A stretch of 13,818 bases of DNA from Tannerella sp. Its GTDB lineage: Bacteria; Bacteroidota; Bacteroidia; Bacteroidales; Tannerellaceae. Shown one piece after another: positions 1 to 7,344 of the stretch. Position 1 is the first letter of the stretch, and each line of letters starts with the position of its first letter. Below the pieces are notes generated by a model that saw only the letters and a list, made by a program, of their open reading frames with translations, was not told the origin of the DNA and did no database searches. Made by a program: the position numbers and the translations under genes. The stretch spans positions 1 to 13,818 of the forward strand of contig JAITHS010000143.1 in NCBI GenBank assembly GCA_031279875.1. The letters run 5' to 3'.

Positions 1-169
1 CTGCGGCACGAATTGTAACAGGCTCATTGACGGTAGCCGAAATCGTCGGCTCGCGGTCGAAAGTAGCCTTTGGTATGGTGTTAATAACCGGATTAACTCC
101 TTTATCGGAGCATGTCATAAGAAAAAACATGACTGCCGTAAACGCTGTGTATTTTGCTAATATCTTCAT
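1..169 (-). CDS. Lipoprotein of the PUL operon, N-terminal fragment (runs off left edge)
   Basis: The gene starts at an ATG read from base 169, 7 bases after the hydrolase stop codon, and stays open to the window edge (56 full codons). The N-terminus is a type II signal peptide: a Lys, a hydrophobic stretch over residues 8-18, then the lipobox LMTC with the lipidated Cys at residue 20. The mature part begins SDKGVNPVINTIPKATFDRE and continues TISATVNEPVTIRAA. That alternation looks like the first strands of a beta-sandwich (PKD- or Ig-like) domain, but too little is visible to name a family. Spacing and strand make it the seventh gene of the operon. By position it could be a surface glycan-binding lipoprotein or another lipid-anchored enzyme; this is inference. 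The start and lipoprotein nature are well supported, the function is not. Confidence 0.8.
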   Translation of the reverse strand, partial: MKILAKYTAFTAVMFFLMTCSDKGVNPVINTIPKATFDREPTISATVNEPVTIRAA

Positions 170-176
170 AATTAAT

Positions 177-1643
177 TTATTTTATTTTGTAATATCCGTA
201 AAAATCAAGTAATTTCGGAACATTATCGTTGAGTTGCTTCATATTGTCAAGCAGCGGCGTATAAGGTTGAAAGTCCCATGTAACAACGCCTTTGTTGGAA
301 TCGCGGTTAGAAGGGTCTGTATTCAAGTTTTGCGGGTCGTTATCCTGATAAGTAAACCAGTGCCAGCCGACACATCCGACGCTGTTGATGAGTTTAAGTG
401 TAAAGTTCTGGTAGAAATAGCCTCTTTCGGCTTGCGTTGACACATTCCATCCTGCGCCGGTATTGTTAGGCAAGCCCGAATCTTCGCCTTTGACGTAAAA
501 CTCAACTATCATAAACGGTTTACCCGACCATGCTTCCCAGTTAGCCATCATAGTATTGTCGGGTTCCCAACTGCGGTAGTGGTCGATTGAGATTACGTCG
601 GTATATTTACCGGCCACTTTAAGTATTTCGGAATTAATCAGTTCCTCATCTTCCTGATTAAACTTGCTTCCGAGAAACAGATGATTAGGGTCGTATTTGC
701 GGAGCGCTTCCGCTACTTTTTTGATGTAACACTCAAAATAATAACCGGTAAAAGCTTTACGGTCGTCGTCAGTTACGTCGGCGATAGTAGCATTTTTGCC
801 TTTGCGTGTGTCGAGCCACTGTTTGGCTGTTGTGTAGCAAACGTTCGGCGCCGCATATTTGGTAAGACAGCGGTCGAGAGCGTCATTAGGCCATGGCAAT
901 TCATTATCGGCGAAATAGCCAATAAGAAATTTGTCATTGCGGTAGGTGATAGCCTTTTGCATTTCGGCGTCGAGGCAAGCGTCGAAGCGCTCGTCCCATA
1001 CCGGCGCAATGTCGTATTCATAACCCTGCCAGCCGGCGTGCGAAAAGTCGTCGCCGGCGGCTTTCATTACCGTTCGTAGCGCAGCCATAGGGCTGAGTAT
1101 GATGCAGTAAGCAGGCGGATTGTTCAGTTTGCGCACTTCTGCCGTGTTTGACCATGCGCCAACGCCGTTGAAACCGTATTTGCGGATCGTTTCGGTCTCT
1201 TTCTGCGCCCATACCGATGAACTTCCGAATTTACTCTGCAATGCTGCCTTTTGACGGTCGGAACCGCCGGGGTTGAACACTGCTATACCACGATGGATAT
1301 AAGGATAGCCTTCGGGGTCAATCAGAAACCAGCGACTTTTGGCGCCGACGGATAATTTTTCGGCACGGAAAAAACCTGTTGCGGCGTATCGGCTTGATGT
1401 CCAGCCGCCGTACTGTCCCAACGACACTTCGGGATACTTGGCAGGGTCGAAATCGGGCAAACGGTCAACGGTTTTTGCCGTGTAGGTTTTCCAATTGTTA
1501 GACGTAGCGTTGGGACGGCTTTTTACCTCATGATAATCAAGCGGTTTATCGGGTTTGTACACCTCTTCGAGTTCCTTGTTCGGATTAGAGGCACATCCCC
1601 ACCAGCATGAACACAACATGGCTACCGTCAAGTATTTGTTCAT
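177..1643 (-). CDS. Putative lipid-anchored glycoside hydrolase, clan GH-A, agarase-like
   Basis: This 488-residue protein probably cleaves the glycan imported by the neighbouring Sus systems. The reading frame is open from base 1682, but I chose the ATG at 1643. It lies 4 bases after the stop of the preceding gene and directly begins a signal peptide (MNKYLTVAMLCSC), whereas the longer form would put a charged, non-signal leader in front. The lipidated Cys is either residue 13 (LCSC) or 17 (WWGC). Residues 105-112 (WFLIDPEG) followed by HRGI match the opening of agarase-like (beta/alpha)8 barrels. GYFADNELPW carries the Asn-Glu pair expected for the acid/base (Glu about 248), and PFMIVEFYVKGE holds the expected nucleophile (Glu about 381). 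HYR near 355 and WHWF near 427 fit a GH-A active site with aromatic sugar platforms. The closest recognisable group is the agarase/GH50-like set, but family and substrate are uncertain. Confidence 0.78.
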   Translation of the reverse strand: MNKYLTVAMLCSCWWGCASNPNKELEEVYKPDKPLDYHEVKSRPNATSNNWKTYTAKTVDRLPDFDPAKYPEVSLGQYGGWTSSRYAATGFFRAEKLSVGAKSRWFLIDPEGYPYIHRGIAVFNPGGSDRQKAALQSKFGSSSVWAQKETETIRKYGFNGVGAWSNTAEVRKLNNPPAYCIILSPMAALRTVMKAAGDDFSHAGWQGYEYDIAPVWDERFDACLDAEMQKAITYRNDKFLIGYFADNELPWPNDALDRCLTKYAAPNVCYTTAKQWLDTRKGKNATIADVTDDDRKAFTGYYFECYIKKVAEALRKYDPNHLFLGSKFNQEDEELINSEILKVAGKYTDVISIDHYRSWEPDNTMMANWEAWSGKPFMIVEFYVKGEDSGLPNNTGAGWNVSTQAERGYFYQNFTLKLINSVGCVGWHWFTYQDNDPQNLNTDPSNRDSNKGVVTWDFQPYTPLLDNMKQLNDNVPKLLDFYGYYKIK

Positions 1644-1647
1644 AATT

Positions 1648-2628
1648 TCAATAATTTGCAGGGTTTTCATCGAAAGTTTCATTTATTCCGTCGCGTTCAC
1701 GGTTGCGGAAAGTTAGAGTATCGGAAGCGTGATAAGTAAGACCGTTTTTGACGTATTTATAGTTGAGAAACAGTTTGCGGTCTTGCAGAAGGCGGGATTT
1801 GTTGAAATAGCTTTGACCGTCAGGCTCAACCTCATAAGACGCACCGGCTACCGATGAAACGGTTATAGAGCCGTCGGCTGCGAGGTCAATTTTCATTTGC
1901 TGTTTAGGCGAATTTAACTCGTTGCCTACTGCGTTGGCTGTAAGCGCCATCGGCTCTGTTGTAGTCAGTTTCCATACCAAACCGTCAGCCTGCGGTATAG
2001 TAGTATAATATCGTATTACTTCCACTTCGTTGCCTGAAGCGTCGGTAACGCGGGTTACGCCGCCGTGCCAATAGTTACCGAAAAGCATGTTTTCATATCG
2101 CATTGCTATAACGAGCGTTTCTTTGCCGTCATAGATAACCGGCGAACTTACTTTCGTGATTCTCAACGGTATAACTTGTTGCGGTGAAATGCGCGAGATG
2201 TTTGACAGAAAAGCAGCCGAATCGGCTTTTATAGTTATTCTGCCCTGATGTTCGCCTTTTTTGATTACCGTTTGAAGCGCAGGCTTGTTGTCAACAAGAA
2301 TGGAATATGTGTTTGTCGGCAACTCGCTTATATCTGATATAGAGGAGAATACTTCTTTGATATAAGAAAAAGCATGACCTTTGAGCGCCGACAAGGTGGA
2401 CGCATTAATAAGACTGTTGTCTATCTGAAAATCGACTTTGCGGTCTTCCTTGTTTTCGATTACGCCCGTCAGATTGACGGCCATGCTAACAGTCATGCCT
2501 TCGCCTACGACAAACGTGCGAACATCAGTTTGATAGGGGAAATAAACGTACTGCTCGTCGTAGTCCTGCACATAACTGTCGTAGCAGGAAGTAATAGCGA
2601 TTGCGGTTAGTATTAAAATCTTTTTCAT
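1648..2628 (-). CDS. DUF1735 / DUF4361 surface lipoprotein, probable glycan-binding protein
   Basis: This 326-residue protein is a lipoprotein with a very short signal peptide and the lipobox ITSC (Cys 15). The mature N-terminal half, starting near YVYFPYQTD (about residues 27-150), resembles the DUF1735 (BT_3987-type) beta-sandwich. The C-terminal half, from about NYWHGGVTRVTDASGN to the end, resembles DUF4361. This two-domain arrangement recurs immediately downstream of SusC/SusD pairs in Bacteroidales, where such proteins are thought to sit on the cell surface and bind the target glycan; no catalytic residues are expected. It starts 31 bases after the second SusD stop codon, the widest gap in the operon, and ends 4 bases before the hydrolase start. 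The family call comes from layout and motif memory rather than a profile search. Confidence 0.82.
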   Translation of the reverse strand: MKKILILTAIAITSCYDSYVQDYDEQYVYFPYQTDVRTFVVGEGMTVSMAVNLTGVIENKEDRKVDFQIDNSLINASTLSALKGHAFSYIKEVFSSISDISELPTNTYSILVDNKPALQTVIKKGEHQGRITIKADSAAFLSNISRISPQQVIPLRITKVSSPVIYDGKETLVIAMRYENMLFGNYWHGGVTRVTDASGNEVEVIRYYTTIPQADGLVWKLTTTEPMALTANAVGNELNSPKQQMKIDLAADGSITVSSVAGASYEVEPDGQSYFNKSRLLQDRKLFLNYKYVKNGLTYHASDTLTFRNRERDGINETFDENPANY

Positions 2629-2659
2629 TTGTATAAAAAATTATTAGACATATTATTAA

Positions 2660-4465
2660 TTATCTCCACGAGTCCCAGCCTTCGTTTTGAACTATATCGG
2701 CGATGTTTACCGCTTCGCGATAAGGTATAGGCAGGTATGCGGAGGTGAAAAGTCGTTTGCCGACAACATAATCGTAGTTGTAAGCAAAAGAATTGCCGTT
2801 GCGTGTAACGCTCACGCCGTGAACATCTTTGTTGAGTTCGCCCAGCGTCGTTGTCCAACGTTGAATATCAAAGAACCGTTGTCCTTCGAAGCATGTTTCT
2901 ATTCTTCGTTCGTTGCATAGAAACCGGTCGAAAGCAGCCTTGCCGGATAAAGATATTTGTTCAAGGTATGGGTCGGTAGTTATGCCCGGCTGTCCGTCGT
3001 AAGTAGTACGGCTACGCAGATAGCCGATAGCCTCTTTTGCCGTAAGCCCGAAAACAGGCGTCGTTGGTCCTGCAAATTGATTTGCCGCTTCAGCGAAAGC
3101 TAATACCATGTGAGCCCATCGGATATGGAACAGTGAGTGCGGCATGCGGCTGATAGTGTTGTCAGACCAGTTTACGCCGCTGTAAACAAATTTCTTTATG
3201 TAGTAGTTTGTCAGGCTGTTGTTGGAGTTTCTGCCTGCTGCGTCTTTGCCGTCATCGCTGTTGACGTCGAAAGTATATTGCTTTGCCGACGAACCGGTAG
3301 TGATAGTTCTGTTGTTGTAGAATATGACGCTGTAGAAGCGAGGGTCGCGGTTGAGGTAAGGATTTTGCGGGTCGTAGGCGTAGGTTGGCGATTCCCCTCG
3401 CGGGTATCCGTCAGCCATACCGAAAGCGTCCGTAAGTTCTTGTGAAGCGCCGATAACGCCGTTGCCCTGCAAGCCGCCCGGATAGAAAGCACGCTCCATA
3501 TCGTCGTTGTTGTTCTTGTATCGCGAGGCAAATATTATGCAAGGATTGTTAGGGTCAAACCAATTAACCTCACGCGAGCGAGAAAAGCCGTTTACAACAT
3601 TATCCGTCGTCATTTTAAAATCCATCACTTCTTTGGCATATTTCGCCGCCATCTCCCATCGCGACATGTCGTTTGTTTCGTTGAAACGCGGACTTGCCCA
3701 AGTAAGATATACTAACGCCTTGATAGCCACCGTTGTTATGCCGTCCATCCGTCCCCAGTTCTGGCTTCCGAGAACTTGTTTCGCTTCTGTGTTTTCGACA
3801 AGGAAGTCGCGATGCGCAATAGGCAGGTATTTGTAGGCCGAATCGCAGTCAGCCACTATTTGCCGCACACATTCCTCATATTTGTTTCGGCGGAAAGTAA
3901 TGTTTGCCTTTATCTCATCAGGCGTCATACCGCCAACGTTAACCGGCTCCAACAGTATTGGGTAGCCTAACATTTGTCCGTCGATACCGCGTCCGCCGAA
4001 TTTTTTCAATAAATCCCATTGAAACCATGCCCGCAGCGCAAAAGCCTCACCTTTCAAACGTTTCTGCAACAGCGTATTAGGATAAGCATCGAGCAGAAAG
4101 CGCGTGTTAAAACCTCTATCATCTTTCAGGAACATGTTAACATTAAAAATGCCGCGATAGTTGCGTATCCAATAATCATCGAAAGGGTCGTCGGCAGGGC
4201 TGAGTCGTCCTGCGGCAAAGCGATTTATAACATCCGTCGAAGAAGTCTTGACGGCATTATCGGTAGCACCGTCGAGCCATGCGCCCTCGTTGACGTTGTA
4301 GTTAGTTGACATATATTCGTAGCACTGACCTATAAGTCCCTGAACTGTAGCCTGATTAGTCCAGATATAATCTTCCGAGCGTATAGCGCTTGGGTAAGGG
4401 TCGAGAAAGTCGTTGCACGAAGCAAGTGCAAGAGTAAAAATAATAATGATATTATATTGTTTCAT
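2660..4465 (-). CDS. RagB/SusD family nutrient-uptake outer-membrane lipoprotein, second copy
   Basis: At 601 residues this is the usual size or slightly above for SusD proteins. The signal peptide ends at ASC, placing the lipidated Cys at residue 17. NDFLDPYPSA follows, as is typical for the mature SusD N-terminus. The TPR-rich N-terminal part includes LKGEAFALRAWFQWDLLKKF, the family's signature helix. The C-terminal part includes FLCNERRIETCFEGQRFFDI and R-W, the characteristic SusD_RagB segment, and ends PIPYREAVNIADIVQNEGW with the usual aromatic tail. SusD proteins lid the SusC barrel and bind the oligosaccharide on the cell surface. The gene begins 2 bases after the short SusC stop, so the two are almost certainly co-translated partners. 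Its sequence is clearly different from the first SusD in this operon. Confidence 0.95.
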   Translation of the reverse strand: MKQYNIIIIFTLALASCNDFLDPYPSAIRSEDYIWTNQATVQGLIGQCYEYMSTNYNVNEGAWLDGATDNAVKTSSTDVINRFAAGRLSPADDPFDDYWIRNYRGIFNVNMFLKDDRGFNTRFLLDAYPNTLLQKRLKGEAFALRAWFQWDLLKKFGGRGIDGQMLGYPILLEPVNVGGMTPDEIKANITFRRNKYEECVRQIVADCDSAYKYLPIAHRDFLVENTEAKQVLGSQNWGRMDGITTVAIKALVYLTWASPRFNETNDMSRWEMAAKYAKEVMDFKMTTDNVVNGFSRSREVNWFDPNNPCIIFASRYKNNNDDMERAFYPGGLQGNGVIGASQELTDAFGMADGYPRGESPTYAYDPQNPYLNRDPRFYSVIFYNNRTITTGSSAKQYTFDVNSDDGKDAAGRNSNNSLTNYYIKKFVYSGVNWSDNTISRMPHSLFHIRWAHMVLAFAEAANQFAGPTTPVFGLTAKEAIGYLRSRTTYDGQPGITTDPYLEQISLSGKAAFDRFLCNERRIETCFEGQRFFDIQRWTTTLGELNKDVHGVSVTRNGNSFAYNYDYVVGKRLFTSAYLPIPYREAVNIADIVQNEGWDSWR

Positions 4466-4467
4466 AT

Positions 4468-7344
4468 TTAAAAATTTAACTTAATTCCACCGACAAAGCT
4501 TTTGAAAAGCGGATATTCGGTCAATCCCGCATCCATATCTTCCGGGTCGAGGTCTTTTATTTTCGACAGAGTAAGAATATTTGAGGCGTGAAAATAGAGT
4601 TTTATTCCCTTGATAAAGTGTATATTCCACACTTTAACCGGCATGTTATAAGCTATTTCAACGTTTTGGATTTTGACGAAGTCGCCCTTTTCGAGCCAGA
4701 AATCCGACAATTTGTAGTTGTTATTCGACTTGTAGTAAGCCGGTTTCGGATATCGGCTATCGGGATTGGCGGCATTGTCGTAAATAAATTTTGAGTAGTT
4801 GTTGTCGCCCCACCCGCTCCAGTAGTAACTATTGCTGAGGGCGATGTCGTAGAATGCGCGTCCTGTGGCTGTAAGCGTGCATTCCACGTTTTTGTAGCCG
4901 AGATGCAGATTAAGACCGAAGAACAGTTTTGGGGTAGAGTTACCTATCATGCACCGGTCGTTGTCGTCGATTACGCCGTCGCCGTTCATATCGGTATATT
5001 TCATATCTCCCGGATTAAGTTCGGCGTCGAAGAGTTGTGGCAGCGACTGCCTTATGTCGTCGTCGGAAGCGAACTTTCCGGCGTATTTAAGTCCGAAAAT
5101 AGCTCCTGCGGGCAGTCCTGTACGTTTCATGTAGTCGTAAGGATAATTGAGTTCGTCGGTTCGCAGTACTCGGCTCGACTGAATTGTGGCGTGAGCATTT
5201 ACTCCGTAGCGGAAGTCTCCGCAAACGTCGCGATATCCGAGCGCTAACTCAAAACCGTAATATCGTGTTCTGTTGTAGTTCATCCACGGGTTAGCGTCGC
5301 CATAGCCAAGCATCGACGGCAGCACGTTTGTAACCTGTGTTACAGGGCCGTCGGTCAACGAATTGTAGTAATTCGCATCAAAATTGAGGCGATAGTTCAA
5401 CGCTTTCATTTCAAGTCCTGCTACAAACTCTTTGCGCTGTTCAAGTCGCAGGTGAGGGTTGCCTATCAGCGAGGGATAGATGCGTACAACGTTGCCGCTC
5501 ACCGTGCTGCCGAACCACTGATTATTGACATGTGGCCCGAAAGCCTGACCGTTAGTTTGCCAGCTGAAATTATCTATATCACGGTATGCCGACATTGAGC
5601 CGTCGTAGTGTAGAAGCCCCGCTTCGGTTTTAATTTTCAGGAAATCAATAGGTAAAGACAATTCTTTGATAAAATCTTCTTCCGAAAAAATCCATCCTGC
5701 GCCGAATGTCGGCGAAAACGGATAGCGGTTGTTTGCCAGCGAATAAGTTCCCGTCAGGCTGAGTGCCGTCTGAAACAAGTATCTGTCTTTGTAGGCATAA
5801 CGCGCCGAATAGGTGGTTGTTACTTCGCGTCGATGTTCGGTGATAAATTTCAGTGTCCGTTTAGTGATAAACGAAGTAAGCGCCATGTCGATGTAATGGT
5901 CGTCGGTCTTGTGGTTCCATGCCGCTTTGAAAGCGCCGAAGAATCGCTGTGACAGATAGTCGGCTAATTTGGTTTTATTAGCCATCGTGCTGACGGTGTG
6001 ACTGCTGCTTTTTTGATATGAATAACCGCCTGCAAGGTCTTTTACGATGATATATGCGTCGTAATTTTCGGCTTTACCGAGACGTACAAGGTTTGTGGCG
6101 TCGAAAGAGCCGTAGATCTGCGCCGAAAGTCCTTTGAGCAAAAATCCGAAGTCCATATTGATATCGGCATACATCAGTCCACGCCGCGTACTCTCATTGT
6201 AGTAGCCGTTGTCCATGATATTTCCTACGGGATTTTGCTGAAAGAGGTCGCTCACAACATAACCGCCGGAAATATTTTCCGTTTCGATGGGATAGACAGG
6301 GAAAGATATGCCCGGTATCAGGTTTACATTTTGTATTATTGACGGAAACTCGTAAACGCCTAATGTAGTGTTGGAATTTTCGTCTTCGCTCGCATAGTTG
6401 GGGCTGTATCCGTAGTTAGGGGCTTTTCGGTAGGAGATAGACGAAAAAATACCAAAACGGGATGTTACAAAGTCATTAAGTTTAACATCTAAATTGGAAT
6501 TGAGATTCACACGATCGTAACGCGACACAGGGCCGATTTTGAGTATATCGCCTTCGCCTGTGTAGCCCAGAAAAGCGTAGTATCGGATATTATTGCTGCC
6601 GCCTCCTGTTGCTATGTTGATACGGTTGTAGTTGTAAGATTCTTTCAGTAGCATGTCGCGAAAGTTAACGCTCGGATATAACGTATCGTAAGGGTTATTA
6701 CGTGCATAAGCGGCTATGTCGTTTTCGGAATATAGCGGTTCAAGCCCGCTGTTGCGCCGTGCAAGGTTGTTTAAGCGGGCATAATCGGCTCCTGTTGTGT
6801 AGGTAGGCATACGGTCGGCATAATTGATGCCCGATTCAACATTTACTTGCAGCGTGCGTTCGTTGTAATGTCCTTTTTTTGTTTTGATAAATACTATTCC
6901 GTTGGCGGCAAAAGCGCCGTAGAGGGCTTTCTCTACCACATCTTTTATTATCGTTACTGTTTCTATCTCTTGCGGGTCGAGGGGTGTTTCGGCAATGTCA
7001 ACAGGTACTCCGTCAACCATATACATCAGCGTTTTGCCGCGTCCCGTTATGTCGGTTTTGGTACCGGCTCCCCAGCGATTGATGCGTTCGAGCGCCGTCA
7101 TTCCGGGCGCGCCGTGATGTTCTGTTACTTCGATACCTGCTACCAGACCGGTCAGCGCATTGCGTATGTCGGAGCCGCCGCTGTAACGTTCGAGTTCTTC
7201 GCCTGTGATGACTACCGAACTACCTGTGGTGTAACGCTTTACAACGTCGTTGAAAGGTAGCGGTATTGTATCTCGTTTCTGTGCAAACGCAGCAATAGCG
7301 ACTGCCCACGTTAAAATTATGATAATATTTCTTTTCTTCACCAT
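4468..7344 (-). CDS. SusC/RagA-type TonB-dependent outer-membrane transporter, short form without N-terminal extension
   Basis: This 958-residue protein imports glycan fragments through the outer membrane with its SusD partner. The signal peptide is residues 1-21 (AFA then Gln). After about 20 residues the plug starts directly: VVITGEELERYSGG, RNALTGLVAGIEV, LMYMVDGVPVD and VEKALYGAFAANGIVFIKTKKG (split here over residues about 137-157). The remainder is a beta-barrel ending in GGIKLNF, with the C-terminal Phe used for barrel assembly. Near residue 785 it carries the acidic loop DMNGDGVIDDNDR followed by IGNSTP, a common SusC feature. Unlike the first SusC here, it lacks the CarboxypepD_reg-like domain and shows no clear DEVLVVGYG-type TonB-box segment. 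The start codon overlaps the preceding susD by 7 bases, which suggests translational coupling. Length and motifs match a known short class of SusC proteins, so it is not judged truncated. Confidence 0.93.
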   Translation of the reverse strand: MVKKRNIIIILTWAVAIAAFAQKRDTIPLPFNDVVKRYTTGSSVVITGEELERYSGGSDIRNALTGLVAGIEVTEHHGAPGMTALERINRWGAGTKTDITGRGKTLMYMVDGVPVDIAETPLDPQEIETVTIIKDVVEKALYGAFAANGIVFIKTKKGHYNERTLQVNVESGINYADRMPTYTTGADYARLNNLARRNSGLEPLYSENDIAAYARNNPYDTLYPSVNFRDMLLKESYNYNRINIATGGGSNNIRYYAFLGYTGEGDILKIGPVSRYDRVNLNSNLDVKLNDFVTSRFGIFSSISYRKAPNYGYSPNYASEDENSNTTLGVYEFPSIIQNVNLIPGISFPVYPIETENISGGYVVSDLFQQNPVGNIMDNGYYNESTRRGLMYADINMDFGFLLKGLSAQIYGSFDATNLVRLGKAENYDAYIIVKDLAGGYSYQKSSSHTVSTMANKTKLADYLSQRFFGAFKAAWNHKTDDHYIDMALTSFITKRTLKFITEHRREVTTTYSARYAYKDRYLFQTALSLTGTYSLANNRYPFSPTFGAGWIFSEEDFIKELSLPIDFLKIKTEAGLLHYDGSMSAYRDIDNFSWQTNGQAFGPHVNNQWFGSTVSGNVVRIYPSLIGNPHLRLEQRKEFVAGLEMKALNYRLNFDANYYNSLTDGPVTQVTNVLPSMLGYGDANPWMNYNRTRYYGFELALGYRDVCGDFRYGVNAHATIQSSRVLRTDELNYPYDYMKRTGLPAGAIFGLKYAGKFASDDDIRQSLPQLFDAELNPGDMKYTDMNGDGVIDDNDRCMIGNSTPKLFFGLNLHLGYKNVECTLTATGRAFYDIALSNSYYWSGWGDNNYSKFIYDNAANPDSRYPKPAYYKSNNNYKLSDFWLEKGDFVKIQNVEIAYNMPVKVWNIHFIKGIKLYFHASNILTLSKIKDLDPEDMDAGLTEYPLFKSFVGGIKLNF

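Noticed and set aside
681..1079. A 132-codon plus-strand open frame opposite the hydrolase gene
   Set aside because: It is fully inside the opposite-strand glycoside hydrolase, with low-complexity Val/Phe-rich translation and no recognisable family.
1644..1682. Upstream start codon (1682) for the hydrolase
   Set aside because: It would overlap the preceding gene by 35 bases and put a non-signal leader before an evident signal peptide. The ATG at 1643 fits the operon spacing.
4468..7344. Short SusC as a 5'-truncated pseudogene
   Set aside because: It has its own signal peptide, a complete plug and barrel, and a start coupled to the upstream stop, so it is an intact short-class transporter.
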